The notes under the pieces were generated by a model. That model saw only the letters and a program-made list of their open reading frames with translations. It was not told the origin of the DNA and did not search any database. DNA of 64,000 bases from Boswellia sacra (lineage: Eukaryota > Streptophyta > Magnoliopsida > Sapindales > Burseraceae): NCBI GenBank assembly GCA_013180625.2, contig SNVD02010085.1, positions 248,001 to 312,000 on the forward strand, given 5' to 3'. Both the position numbers and the translations under genes were made by a program. Positions 23,247 through 34,900 of this stretch are shown here, in pieces. The number at the start of each line of letters is the position of its first letter. The first letter of the stretch is position 1.

Positions 23247-23985
23247 TAGGGATGGCAAAACCCAGGGCCGGGGCCGACGGTCCTCGGCCTCAGCGTTCAA
23301 TTTTTTAATCCGGCCCCGGAAAATTCCCCAGAAATTTTTTTCCAAGGTCTAGGTCGAGGCACCCCAAGCAAGTCCGGGTTTTCTAATAACTCTGAAACTT
23401 TCTAATAAACTATATATATTTTGGTAGTCATAAATTTACACAAAGTGGGGTTTGGCCCATTGGTAGTGTGCTATTTGAAAATGTAAGAGGGCGCGGGTTC
23501 AAGCTTGGCTAGGAGAATTCTTCATTTAATTTTTTAAATTATGGCATGGGCTGGGCTTAATATCTATATGTATATGGGGAGACTCATAAGTTTATGCAAA
23601 AAGAGGTTGCGGCCTAGTGGTTTGTGTGTTGTGTTGTTTAAATATGCTATAAAGCATGAGTTCAAGCTATGGCTCGAGCAATTCTTCATTTTGTTTTTCA
23701 AACTATGGCATTTGGCTGGGCTTTGGGTTGTTGGGCTGGGCTTTGCACTTTGGACTGTTTTAAAAAATTAGAAAATAGGCTTAGATTTACATAAGGGACT
23801 ATAAGTAAGTATTATAATCTATGAGATATGAATTTTATTTTACATAATTTTAAAATTTCAATTGTATCCCCTGGGTTTAATTTCGGGTCCTCGGCCCCGG
23901 CCAAATTCCCCGGTTTTTTGGGTTATTACCCGGCCCCGAACGTCCGGATTTTTCGAATCCTTGGCCGGGCAAATTGCCATCCCTA
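23247..23985. mobile_element. hAT-like non-autonomous element
   Basis: A 739-bp element with tips TAGGGATGGCAA and TTGCCATCCCTA and an exact 8-bp duplication catacaac (23239-23246 and 23986-23993), the size used by hAT transposases. The ends are GC-rich (ggccggggcc-like). The empty paralogous site at about 11296-11303 shows gaacatacaataaatt. It encodes no transposase. Its centre holds two SINE-like modules. Confidence 0.9.
23436..23735 (+). repeat. Two tandem SINE-like modules
   Basis: Two diverged copies, about 23440-23560 and about 23605-23735. Each has a polymerase III A-box-like stretch (ggcccattggtagtgtgc; ggcctagtggtttgtgtg) and a B-box-like GGGTTCAAGC or GAGTTCAAGC, and then aattcttcattt and an atggca...ggctgggct tail. 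A tRNA-derived origin is suggested by box order and spacing, but they do not fold as intact tRNAs. Confidence 0.5.
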
Positions 23986-24110
23986 CATACAACATAAATT
24001 ATACATGTCTAAAAATTATACAAAGAAGAAAAATTGAAGCATTGAAACAAAATAGCAATGGTTAGAAAGGTAATACATGATCTCTGAAATCTTATTATAT
24101 TTTTTTTCCA

Positions 24111-25137
24111 TAATTTAACGTATCATTTCATTAAAAATACGTATAACTAGATGATTAAATGTTAATATATAAGACAGGATAAGAAATGTTGTAATTTGTG
24201 ATATAAAATTGTGTTTCTGGACTAAAACTCGTAATTAAAGCTAGATTTCCAAAAATTCAACCGTGCATCGGCACCTTGAAGCATCCAAAATGTTGAACTT
24301 ATAGAAGCATAAATGAGTTCCATGATTGTTTAATAAAAAAAGAGTAAGACTTTTCTTAGTTGTTATAAAATTTTTGTCTCTTTCATTCTTTAGCAACAAA
24401 CACAGGATATTCTTAAAATCTGAAAACAATTGTTGACTACTTGAAGAAACTTTTTAAATATTTTAATGGTGGCTTTATTTGCTGACATGTAATATATATA
24501 GCAGTGCTAGACAACAATTTCTAAGAGAATCTTAGAAACAAATCAACATATTTCTTATCAATTGAATTTGAACTTAAATTGGAAAATCCAGGAAATCAAC
24601 TCTTGGAGGAATGTTGAGAGTTACGTTATCCATTGAGCTGGTCTTCATGTTATCCTTCGAAGGCCCTCCGATACTACTGACCTATTTCATTGACCTATTA
24701 TTTAATATTTAGATTAAATGAATGAACAGTATCTTATTTGTTAATATCTTTTTTTGTAAATTTTATAAAAGAGGGTTTAATTTGATAGATTTTTGTGGAG
24801 CTATATGAATAAATTCTCTAATAACATGTTTAAAAATAAATAAATTAACCAATTTATCCAAGTTTTAGCTTGATTTTATCTTAAATTATAAATTAGGTAT
24901 TAATCTAAGTATTTGTAAAAGGTTAGTCATCCCAGAGGACTAACAATGCAATGAGATATAAAATTTTAAATTATAGAAGTAAATAATCCGCGATGAAATT
25001 AGAGAACTTAATGTAATTTATACGTAAATATACTTTAATGTAATCAAATCACATCCATTAGAAATTTATATTTATTTATTTATATATAAATTTGACGGAG
25101 TACTAATCAAACATTGAAGGGAAGATACAACTACAGG
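24111..25137. other. Upstream region of the laccase cluster
   Basis: AT-rich DNA. About 24390-24500 repeats part of 10710-10770 (cttaaaat...gaagaaactttt). No coding frame is supported. It may include distal promoter sequence of the laccase pseudogene. Confidence 0.4.
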
Positions 25138-25177
25138 TCAACCTTATAATACAGAAAAATTGGAATCCAATTCCCCT

Positions 25178-25187
25178 ACATATAAAG
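25178..25187 (+). promoter_or_regulatory. TATA box, first laccase 5' copy
   Basis: acatataaag lies about 70 bases before the ATG at 25252. The same element occurs at 25908-25917 (tatatataaa) before the ATG at 25983. Confidence 0.6.
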
Positions 25188-25251
25188 AAGATACCCAGAG
25201 GGTTTATGCACAAGATTGCATAACAAGGGGGAAGAATAACGTCTACCTAAA

Positions 25252-25609
25252 ATGGGTCTTCTCTTGCAGTCCATAGTGATTTTCTTACTGAGTGCTCTGG
25301 TTTCTAGCATGGCTCTAGGAAGCCTACACTATGATGATTTTGTTGTAAGTATATATTCTCACTTCTTTAATTGGTTACTTCCTTGTATATATAATTTTAT
25401 AGTACCAGTCGTGAATATATTTGTTTGTAAAATGTTATGGCCTTGCATGAAGCTAAAAGAGACGCACTATGCAAGGCTTTGTAGCACAAAAAGCATCATG
25501 ACAGTAAACGACAGTTTTCCTGGACCGGTTATTCGTGTTCAGAAAGGGGATACTGTGTATTTTGATGTTCACAATACAGGAGACTTTGGCGTCACCATCC
25601 ACGGCTAAA
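25252..25609 (+). pseudogene. Laccase exons 1-2, extra 5' copy
   Basis: Exon 1 (25252-25344) encodes a signal peptide, MGLLLQSIVIFLLSALV and on, ending at donor gtaagt. Exon 2 (25453 to about 25607) encodes LKETHYARLCSTKSIM and then FPGPVIRVQKGDTVY, the start of the first cupredoxin domain. The exon 2 donor is destroyed: where the downstream copy has TG|GTAAAG, this one has GGCTAAAA, so the frame runs into a stop just after VTIH. No later exon belongs to this copy. It is a truncated duplicate and cannot encode a laccase. Confidence 0.9.
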
Positions 25610-25907
25610 ACCTAAAAACTAAACTATAAATCTTCGTTTTTGGAACCAAAAGGTGATACAGAAACTAGATTCAGCTTTGGTATAAGAATTTTCAAGTATT
25701 CAGCTTAAAAATGGGGACATAGACTTTTTAAATAATATGTTAATCACTCTTTAATGAGATTGTGACATATCGGTTGTATGACATTGGTTGCATAAGTAAA
25801 ATTACTTCCTTTTCTTATAATTTCTCTTATTTAATACAGAATAATTATAATCAAGTATTCGTCATAGAGTTTTCTTATAATACAGAATAATTGGAATCCA
25901 CTTCCCC

Positions 25908-25917
25908 TATATATAAA
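25908..25917 (+). promoter_or_regulatory. TATA box, second laccase 5' copy
   Basis: tatatataaa lies about 70 bases before the ATG at 25983. It is equivalent to the element at 25178-25187. Confidence 0.6.
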
Positions 25918-27227
25918 GAAGATACCGAGGGGGTTTATGCACAAGATTGCATAACAAGAGGGAAGAATAACTTATACCTAAAATGGGTCTTCTCTTGCAG
26001 TCCATAGTGATTTTCTTACTGAGTGCTCTGGTTTCTAGCATGGCTCTAGGAAGCCTACATTATTATGATTTTGTTGTAAGTATATACTGTCACGTCTTTA
26101 AGTGGTTACTTCCTTGTATATATAATTTTATGGTACCAGGCGTGAATATATTTGTTTGTAAAATGTTATGGCCATGCATGAAGCTAAAAGAGACGAACTA
26201 CGCAAGGCTTTGTAGCACAAAAAGCATCATGACAGTAAACGACAGTTTTCCTGGACCGGTTATTCGTGTTCACAAAGGGGATACTGTGTATGTTAATGTT
26301 CACAATACAGGAGACTTTGGCGTCACCATCCACTGGTAAAGCCTAAACACTAAACTATACATCTTCGTTTTTGCAACCCAAAAGGTGGTACAAAAATTAG
26401 ATTCGGCATGGTATAAGAATTTTCAAGTATTCAGCTTTAAAATGAGACTTTTTAAATAATATGTTAATCACTCTTTAATGAGATTGTGACATATCGGTTG
26501 TTTAACATTGGTTGCATACGTAAAATTACTTTTTTTTTCTTATAATTTCTCTTATTTTTATAATTCTACATATTCAATAATATGCGCTGCATAAGGTTAT
26601 AATAAATTAATTATGTATGTATTATCATTAGGTGGGTAATAGTCAATAGAGTGAGAAAGAGAAAAAGAAATGGAGTTTGGAGAGGGAAAAGGGAAGTATT
26701 AGTAGATAATTATACGATAGAGGTTTAGATTTTATCAAAATTATCTATTGAAAATAATAATTTTGTCGAAGTGTGTGGACTCAATTATTAAGCGCCTTTT
26801 TCTTTATTATATTTTCATTACAATTTTTTTTTTTAATTTTAGATAGATTTCAGAAGATAGAAAGTGGTCGACTGGATAGAACCATTTATAATTAAATCTT
26901 TCCAATAAATGATAAATAATAATTACTTTGCATTATTTAGTTACATAAAGTTTCCATAAATATTGGGCTTACTGTGAGTTTATTCGGGAGTCCAGTTACA
27001 AGAAAATCTCTACCTTCTAACTTGCCAACGTCAAAGCCCCAGTCTTCCTGCCATTAAACGCTTCTGATGTTATTCGATGAGTTTAACTTAAAGAATTTCC
27101 TGACGTGATCAGACATGGAGTAAAGGCTAGAATACATCACACAATGCCCAATCGAACCAGGAACGAACTTCACTTATGAAGTTCAGTTTACTGTAGAGGA
27201 AGGGACCCTTTGGTGGAATGCACAATT

Positions 27228-28661
27228 TAGGGTTGGCAATTGGCCTAGGCGACACGGTTTTGGGGCAGTAGGTACCCATCCTTGCCCCGTTGAATTTTTT
27301 TCTGCTCTACCCCGCCCCGCTCTGGGGCAATGGGACGGGAAAAATTTTTAAAGAAAAGACCCGAACCCGCCCCGCCCCACCTAATTTAAATTTTATTAAA
27401 TTATTTTATTTAAAATATAAATATATTTATAATCATTATCTAAAAATTATAAAAAATTTATATTCAATCTACTTCTTAAAAAAAAAACATACATACATCT
27501 ATAAAAATTGAAAATAACATAAATATAATTTATTTTTAATCTAAAATAAAATACATATACATATGATATATATACTAAAATATTTCATAACAAATCTAAT
27601 TATACGACAATCATTAAAATTAAAAAAAGAAAGTTAATTTATATTAGATAAAAAAATATTTGTATAAATTTTCATTTATATTTGTATTATATAAGCTAAA
27701 TGGTGATTGTATTTAAACCTAACAGAACTAAAGTTAATTCATATTATATAAAAAAAATCTATTACCCATAAAGTTTATGTAAGTTTTCATTTTTATTGGC
27801 ATTATACAAGCTAAATGGTAATTATATAAATTAGTTATATCATTTAAAAAAATAGTGACCACTAATTACCATTTGATTTTATTAGTAATAATGTTAAGTA
27901 CTTTATTAGAAATAATGTTAAAAGTGTATTATTGCTTCTAAACTAGTTAATTGATAATTTTTCAAATAGTATATAATACAATTAAATAATTTTTCAATAG
28001 CATGTTGATTTAATTTCAATCTAATTGTAGTAATAATATGATTGGCATATATCAATTAATTAATGTTATATATATTTATGAAACATTAATAATCCAATTA
28101 ATTAATTTAAATTACGATAAATCATATATTTAAGGTTATAAGATTGTTCTTATCATATTTCTATTTACATTTTTAGAAAATAATATATTGATTATATTAA
28201 AGGTATACATTTTGGAAATGATATTGTAAATATTGTAATAATTTAATTAGTACTTAATAATCTATATCATTATTGTATATATTATACAAATTTTATTTTG
28301 TCATTATAACATGACTAAATTAATGTTGATATACTAAAAGATGTTAATTATTAATTAAAATGTGACTTTTGTCAAAGTATTTGTATTGTTTGTAAAATTA
28401 TGAAGAATTTACATATATAAAAAGTGACAAATAAAACTTAACAAATTACTTAACAGTCTCAAAATTTTAAAACTGTACAAATACATCCCTATATCTTGTA
28501 GGGCGGGGCGGGTCAACAAGTCTAAGGGGTTGGACCCGTTTCGACTGGGGAAAAATTATTTTGCCCCATACCCGCCCAATTTTTGCGGGCACACTCGGTC
28601 CCCAGATCCGACGGATCAAATTGCCATCTCTAACACGTGTTTGGTCAAATTGTCATCCCTA
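27228..28661. mobile_element. hAT-like element in laccase exon 3
   Basis: Tips TAGGGTTGGCAAT and attgtcatcccta match the family at 23247-23985. The flanking 8-mers gcacaatt (27220-27227) and gcacaaag (28662-28669) agree at six of eight bases. Both ends have GC-rich cgccccgc-like blocks and the 1.1-kb centre is very AT-rich without a transposase. A second tip-like string (attgccatctcta, 28619-28631) just inside the right end hints at a nested or duplicated end. Removing it restores continuity of the exon. Confidence 0.8.
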
Positions 28662-29170
28662 GCACAAAGTGACTAGACACGCGCCCGCTTTAGGAACTAC
28701 TTATCCATTCCCTGAAACTGATGAAGAAGAAATTATCGTACCTGGAATTATGTAACAATTCCTGTTTCTCTCAAAAAACATATTATGTGTAGCACCTACA
28801 TATGCACAAACATTAATATCTTTCTTTTCCTCCTATGTATTTGCAGCTAACTGGCATAAAGGAAACTTGAGAGAATTGGTTGGGGAAGCCCTTGAAGCCG
28901 GCTCGGACACACTGCGATCAGACGCTTCTACTATCAATGGACAACCAGAAGATTTAAGTCCGTGCTCCAATGGTAACAAATTCGTTAAATAAATATATAT
29001 AAATGGCTTATACTTGTTATGAAAAGCAAAGTTATTGATTTGACAAAAATAAAATAAGAAAGAGCTTTTCAACATTAATTTTTTGGTCGATTGCAAAACA
29101 ATCTAATTAATATTAATATTAGTATTATTCGATTGGAAAACAATCTAATTAATATTGATATTACTATTGC

Positions 29171-29203
<33 letters not shown>
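29171..29203 (+). repeat. (ATT)n microsatellite next to exon 5 acceptor
   Basis: About eleven ATT units end ten bases before the acceptor AG of laccase exon 5. A poly-leucine reading of this stretch is intron, not protein. Confidence 0.9.
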
Positions 29204-29206
<3 letters not shown>

Positions 29207-30805
29207 ATGCAGAAACAACACACCGCAAGCTAGTTGATCCCGGCAAGACCTATCTTCTCCGTATAGTCAACGCAGCAAATAATGCAGACCTCTTCTTTGC
29301 AACTGCTGAGCACAACCTAACTGTCGCTGGAGTGGATGGCGCTTACATTAAACCCACACACACAAACTATATTATGATAAGCGCTGGAGATTCAATGGAC
29401 GTATTGGTCACTGCTAACCAGTCACCAAGCCACTATTACGTGGCTGCTAGACAATACTCCAGTGACCGATCAGACATAACAATTTTTGACCATACCAATG
29501 CTACGGCAGTTTTCCAATACACAGAAAACTATACGCCTCCAGATTCTCCTACTTTTCTTTCGGCACTTCCCCGTTACAAGAACAATGTTGCGGCTATAAC
29601 TTTCTGGAACCGTTTCAGGAGCCTAGCAAGCGAGGAACACGTGAATGTGCCACAGAATATAACTACACGAATGTTTGTTGTTGCTTCTATGGGCGAGGTA
29701 ATAATCTGTCCAAACGAATCATGTGCTGGGAATGAATCTAAGTTGGCTTCGATCGAGTTTGAACAACATAAGTTGGGTGGATCCATCCATGGATATTTTA
29801 CAAGCCTATTACAGGTAATTTTGCTTCTCTTCAGCCTTTCATATGATGGGATTATTAACGTCAGAGACAATCTAGTCTACAGATTGAAGAACTTGTTATA
29901 AATTTAGGATGTAAATGATAGAAATAAATGATCTCCTAATTTCCTCTAATTAATTCAGGAACATAATCGGGATTTTCGAAGCAGATTTCCCGAATCAACT
30001 GCCTACTTACTACAATTTCACCGCAGATGATGTACCCATCAATATTTTTTACACAGTGGAAGATACTAGAATGAAGGTACTGAATATGGTGAAACAGTTG
30101 AGATGGTAATTCAAAGGACGAATGTGCTGACTCAAGATAGGCTCACCGAATCCATTTACATGGACATAGTTTTTACATGGTTGGATCTGGCCTGGCAATT
30201 TCAATGCAAAAACTGATCCACAAAGTTTTAATCTAATAGATCCACCATATATGAACACGGTCCCAGTTCCTAGGGATGGTTGGGTAGCTATCAGACTTTT
30301 AGCAGACAATCCGGGTACGTTCTACTATATATAGTCTCATTTTCTTTCAAGTAGTATTAATGCAAAGATGATCACATTTTATTTTACACATATATTATAG
30401 TAGCTAGTTTTCGACTTGTATTCCAAAATTGTTTTGGAAAACATATAATTAAATTTGTTGTCTTAAGATCTTTTGTGTCTCTTAATTTTACAATATATGT
30501 GAATAGCTTTCCAAAATATGCAAGTTTGCCTAAAGTAAACCAATGTATCAACTAATTTATCGAGGTTTGTTGGGTCACAGACTAATGTATCTATAAAGTA
30601 ATAGAGATCATTCCTTTGTTAGGAGTATGGTATATATATTCACTGCCATTACGATCGACATCTCAACTGGGGCATGGATACTGTTTTAATAGTGAAGGAT
30701 AGGAACACCAAAGAATCAAGTATGCGCCCTCCCCCCGCTTACATGCCTCCTTGCAAGGCTTCAATCGCTAGTAAAGCTAATTATCGCAAAGCAAACCGTA
30801 TTTGA

Positions 30806-31026
30806 TTTGAGAAAAATTTGATCGATTAATACTGTTTGTGATGGATTCAGAAATTCTTCTAATAAAGGTCATTTTCTATAAAAGGTATCTAGCGTTGGGC
30901 TAATTAAGTCTTCGGTGTGACAGATGCATCTTGCAGCGTGTTGAGCTGGCCCAATGTGCACGGTGCATCCGCTGCACCAAATATCCTCTTCTAGTGTGGG
31001 GTTATTATTAGAATGGAGGAAATTTA

Positions 31027-31067
<41 letters not shown>

Positions 31068-31908
31068 TGTGTGAGCATTAGCATTTGTGTTGACTTATAG
31101 GGTATGAATATATGCAATGGTTGTAGTAGTGGTTGAATTAATAGATTAGGGAAATGATGGGATAAGTGAATTTTAAAAATTAATGATATTAATTCAGATT
31201 ATGATGAGCAATGACTTACGCCATAAAAATCCTTTGCTTTGGAAATCCTTCGTTTTGTAAACGAATCATCTCTAATTGTAATTTACCAGATTATAATAAG
31301 AAATTCTAGAAGGTAAAAGTAAAATTTTCAGTCCAGAGGCCCAGCCAAGGTCTGCAATGTTTAAATTGTTTGTATGATGAAGAAATCAACATCATTAAGT
31401 GCTAGACAAAGGAATTTGGCGTTGATCTATACAAATATGCAGTCTATCAGATCAAAAAAAAAAAAAAGTGAAACATACTAAAAAAAAAAAGGAAAAAAGA
31501 AAAATTTCTTCCACTGGTTTTCAGAAGAATCAGAACCTAGATAAAGATTAATTTCTTGATTTTTCTTCAACATCTAAAAAATTTCTACGGAAGTTTCTCA
31601 AAGGTGGTGCATGGTTGAGAGGCTTGTCTCACCCAATTATAACAACAATCAAAGATTTCACAATTGAAGAAGGTATAATAATTCTCTGATGTTGCATATA
31701 TGCTTTGCATTTTCCCAATAAAGGATAGATGAGAAATGTAAAGCAACGAGACATTTTACTTCATCAATGTCTCTAAATGTAATAGGCAAAATTTATAATG
31801 ACTCTCTTTTAAAAGTCAAGTAAGCGCCTTGGATTATTGAATATTCTTCTTTCGTGAAAATGAAATGAACACCCAGACACTTTGGAGAAATTGGGTTTCT
31901 AATTGAAG
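30806..31908. other. Laccase 3' flank, small insertion and (TA)(GA) repeat
   Basis: The flank matches that of the other laccase fragment (6504 onward). About 100 bp at 30895-30995, absent there, ends tcctcttctagtg, resembling a CACTA tip. A (TA)n(GA)n repeat lies at 31027-31068. The rest has no gene. Confidence 0.55.
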
Positions 31909-34900
31909 TCAAGTAGCTTCAGCACAGCCATCATCACTTTCAGCGATAACATTGGAAGCATTGTCGTATTTTATTCCTGGGCAATCATTAGAAGTCTTAG
32001 CATGTAGTTCAGAAAACTCTTGGCCAGCAGCTTCAATTTCATCACACCCGACAACCTTCTCCTTAAGATGTTCAAGAAAACCTTAGTCGATTCCGCAAGT
32101 GTAACAGTCAAACACAATCAAGGAAATATTATCCATTGGAGCTTTAGATATGCAATGTTTACTTAAATTATATTGTTAGTTATTAGATTAGTATAAGGTC
32201 TATAAGTTTTACAAGGCTAAATGTCATTACCTGATTAATCAAGTTCTAGATAGAAAGCGAGGAAAATGATTAACTGCAAAGAGCAAGAGGACAGGTGAAA
32301 CACTTTCATGTACCTCAATACGAGAGCTGGTGCCTGAGCGACCCAGCGAAGCATTTTTGTTCTCTATATGTTCAGCAGCTATAGAGGTGGATGGTGAAAT
32401 TTTGATGGCTTGCTCATCACAAATCTCTTGCCCAACAGCTTGAAGCTCGCAAGACACATTACCCTGATCATCAATAAGCAAACATTAATGATACCTACAT
32501 TTGTATCTTGACTTACTGCATACTGCAGCCACTCATGCTGGTTGCCTTGACAATCAGCTGGTGTCGTATAAGGGTAAAACAAAAGAGACTCACCGGATTA
32601 ACACGGCTGACCTCGGCCCTTCTCACGTTTGCCATTTGAATATGAGATGGAATATCAATAGGAAAATCGTTTGTTGACGAAGTATTATTGTCGCTATAGG
32701 GTGGTGCATTAGTAACTTTTCTGTTCTTTTGGAAAGCAAAATGAAGGATACTTATAGCAAGACTAGTGGGAAAGCTGATGCATTAGTAGTGCTCTTCACA
32801 CCCAAAACAGCTAGAATAAAGTGAACGAATGTAACAATCAACTGGACTGTCGAGAAGACAATCTCTGTCACCTCAAGCTGTTTATCAGCCTGCGTTTTGG
32901 TTTCGGCACCACGGCTTCCTTTCTTGATATTACCGTAAATTGTCAAAGCAAATCCAAGTATTGACAAGAGAAATGAAGGAAGAAGGAAACTCCATTTGTT
33001 ATTCCCTATTACATCCAGTATAAATGATGTTGCCTCCAACACAAAGAAAATCACCGCAATTCCACGCCTGTTTTTATCAACAAGAAACTCTGCTGGCTCC
33101 TCTTGCCGCTTGATTTACAAGTCAAAAGTTATGGAAGATATATACAGAGCAACAAAAAGAAAATCTTTGTTTATCTATTAAGTCTGAGAATAATTTTGAT
33201 GATGAAGTTTTTATTTTAAATTATCATTCGAAAATTTAAAACAGATGTATGAATTGATTAAATATGATGTATTTTAGACTAATGCATTTGATTATTGGAA
33301 AAAAAAATCAATAAACCGTTAATGTCGAACCATACGATCAATTAGGACAAAAATAAAGCATGGTTCAAACTCTTCTGTAGTATCAACGTAATTAATAATC
33401 GTGTATAATCATCAACTTCCCAGAAGGGTTAGACAAGTGAGACCCATATATTATGGGACATTATACAACGCATGATGGACGTACGGTCATTACTCTTCCA
33501 GCGAACCATTTCATGCTTTTCGAGACAAACTATTAGTTTGTAAACTAAACTATAAAAAATAAATTTGAAGTCATTTAAACTATTGGTTCCCATTTACTCA
33601 CAACTCTAGCTAGTTGATGACAAATTTATTTCTAGAAAAACATGAGACATTTTAACATAATTTTTTAGGCAAATCTGTAATTAGTCATTTATCTTTATTT
33701 CATTGAATAATTCAAATTTAAAATTATAAAAATTACATTTAATGATAGTAATAATTAAATTTTTCTAAAATGTTTCATGATATCCCCAACTCCACAACTC
33801 TTCGTGAATTTATGCTTTCGCAAAGACAAACTACTTACCAAAGCCTGGGGAAGCAAGTTCGATTCATTGACTACTGGGCCTATGGAATATGGACTGCCAA
33901 AGCGCATGAGATGTGGACTGCACTGGCCTATGGCATATGGGCTGTCCGGGGGCATGGAATCTGGACCGTAGTGGCGTATGGGATATGGGCTGCGCAGGCT
34001 AACGGGAAACGCCATCATTAGAGGACGAGGAACCCGCTCTGCCGCGCGTATCTCTCCATCCTTTAATAAGTCATTAACCCAAGCATCAAAGGTGTCAGCA
34101 TAAGTTCCCCATTACTTCGTTATCTAGTGTTATCAGCATTTTGCTAAAATTCATAATAGTAAATGCACCCAAAATATTACTATATACACTCATTTTCTAA
34201 ATACACTCTACTAAAATCTAATAAATTAGCTCTTATTCTATCTCATTTTATTGCATACTTTTCATCAACGGTGCTCGAGGTATAAATCTAGCTAGTTGAT
34301 CAATAATTATAATATTGAGTTCTTTAGATAAAATTTTTTAACCATTTATTTCATTTTATTATTTAAAATAAAAAATGTTATATTTATTACCATTATACCA
34401 GCATTCGCCATGCCATTGGGATTTGCTTCTCCACATCATTTGTTTTTCTTGTTCTCTTTATCCTTTAATAAAATCATATTTGAAAAAAAAAAAAATTACC
34501 AACATGATATGAAATGCCATGTTTGTTACGGATCGCTTCCGCCGCGCACAGCAACAATTTTTCAACAAATGGGCTACCATATATGGAGCAAGTATCTAGC
34601 CCAAAAGACTAGTCCTTTAGGTGGAGGAACTTCTCCCATATATAAGTCCCATGACTTTCCCTTAACCAATCAATATCCAAATGAGGACTCCATATCTACA
34701 ACAATTCCCCTCCTCAGACAAGGCCCTGGTGTGAGGGCGGCGGCATCCTTGTCTGAATCACCGACGATAATCCTCCACAAAGACAAAGCCCCTGCTCCTT
34801 GTCTGAACCAAACAAGTCCACACATTGCTGTCTTGGATTGACTCTGATACCACTTGTTACTGATCGCTTCCGCCGTGCACAATAATAATTTTTCAACAAA

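Larger units (their letters stand above)
22953..24110. repeat. Host repeat, interrupted copy
   Basis: Continuation of the repeat seen at 10690-11400, resuming after the CACTA element. It includes the phrase aggaagcaaattcatttggt and is itself opened by the hAT-like element at 23247-23985. Confidence 0.75.
25138..26575 (+). repeat. Tandem duplication of laccase promoter and exons 1-2
   Basis: Two units of about 730 bp (about 25138-25868 and about 25869-26575) each contain a TATA region, leader, exon 1, intron 1, exon 2 and the start of intron 2. They differ at scattered positions. The duplication puts an extra 5' end in front of the laccase pseudogene. Confidence 0.92.
25983..30805 (+). pseudogene. 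Laccase pseudogene with all main exons
   Basis: A secreted multicopper oxidase gene of the plant laccase family, now broken. Exons: 1, 25983-26075 (signal peptide); 2, 26184-26335; 3, about 27018-27227 continued at 28662-28752; 4, about 28847-28972 (ASTINGQPEDLSPCSN); 5, 29213-29814 (VDPGKTYLLRIVNAA to TRMFVVASMG); 6, 29959-30314; 7, 30623-30805. Defects: a 1.43-kb hAT-like insertion in exon 3, and a stop (TAG) two codons after the AQ of the ruined WWHAH site. The copper motif WWHAH has become WWNAQ, and the HWHG motif at the exon 2-3 junction is lost. Several one-base deletions shift exon 6, and a two-base gain shifts exon 7. Intact laccases are about 560-580 residues. Exons 4 and 5 remain open. 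Confidence 0.93.

Noticed and set aside
23440..23520. tRNA gene
   Set aside because: Box-like sequences are present, but no cloverleaf with paired acceptor stem could be drawn. Kept as SINE-like instead.
29155..29212. Poly-leucine start of an open frame
   Set aside because: It is the translation of an (ATT)n run in a laccase intron. The real exon begins at 29213 after the acceptor.
33770..34021. Plus-strand AYGIW repeat protein
   Set aside because: Frame produced by 24-bp repeats and open on both strands. No start, promoter or splice context supports it.
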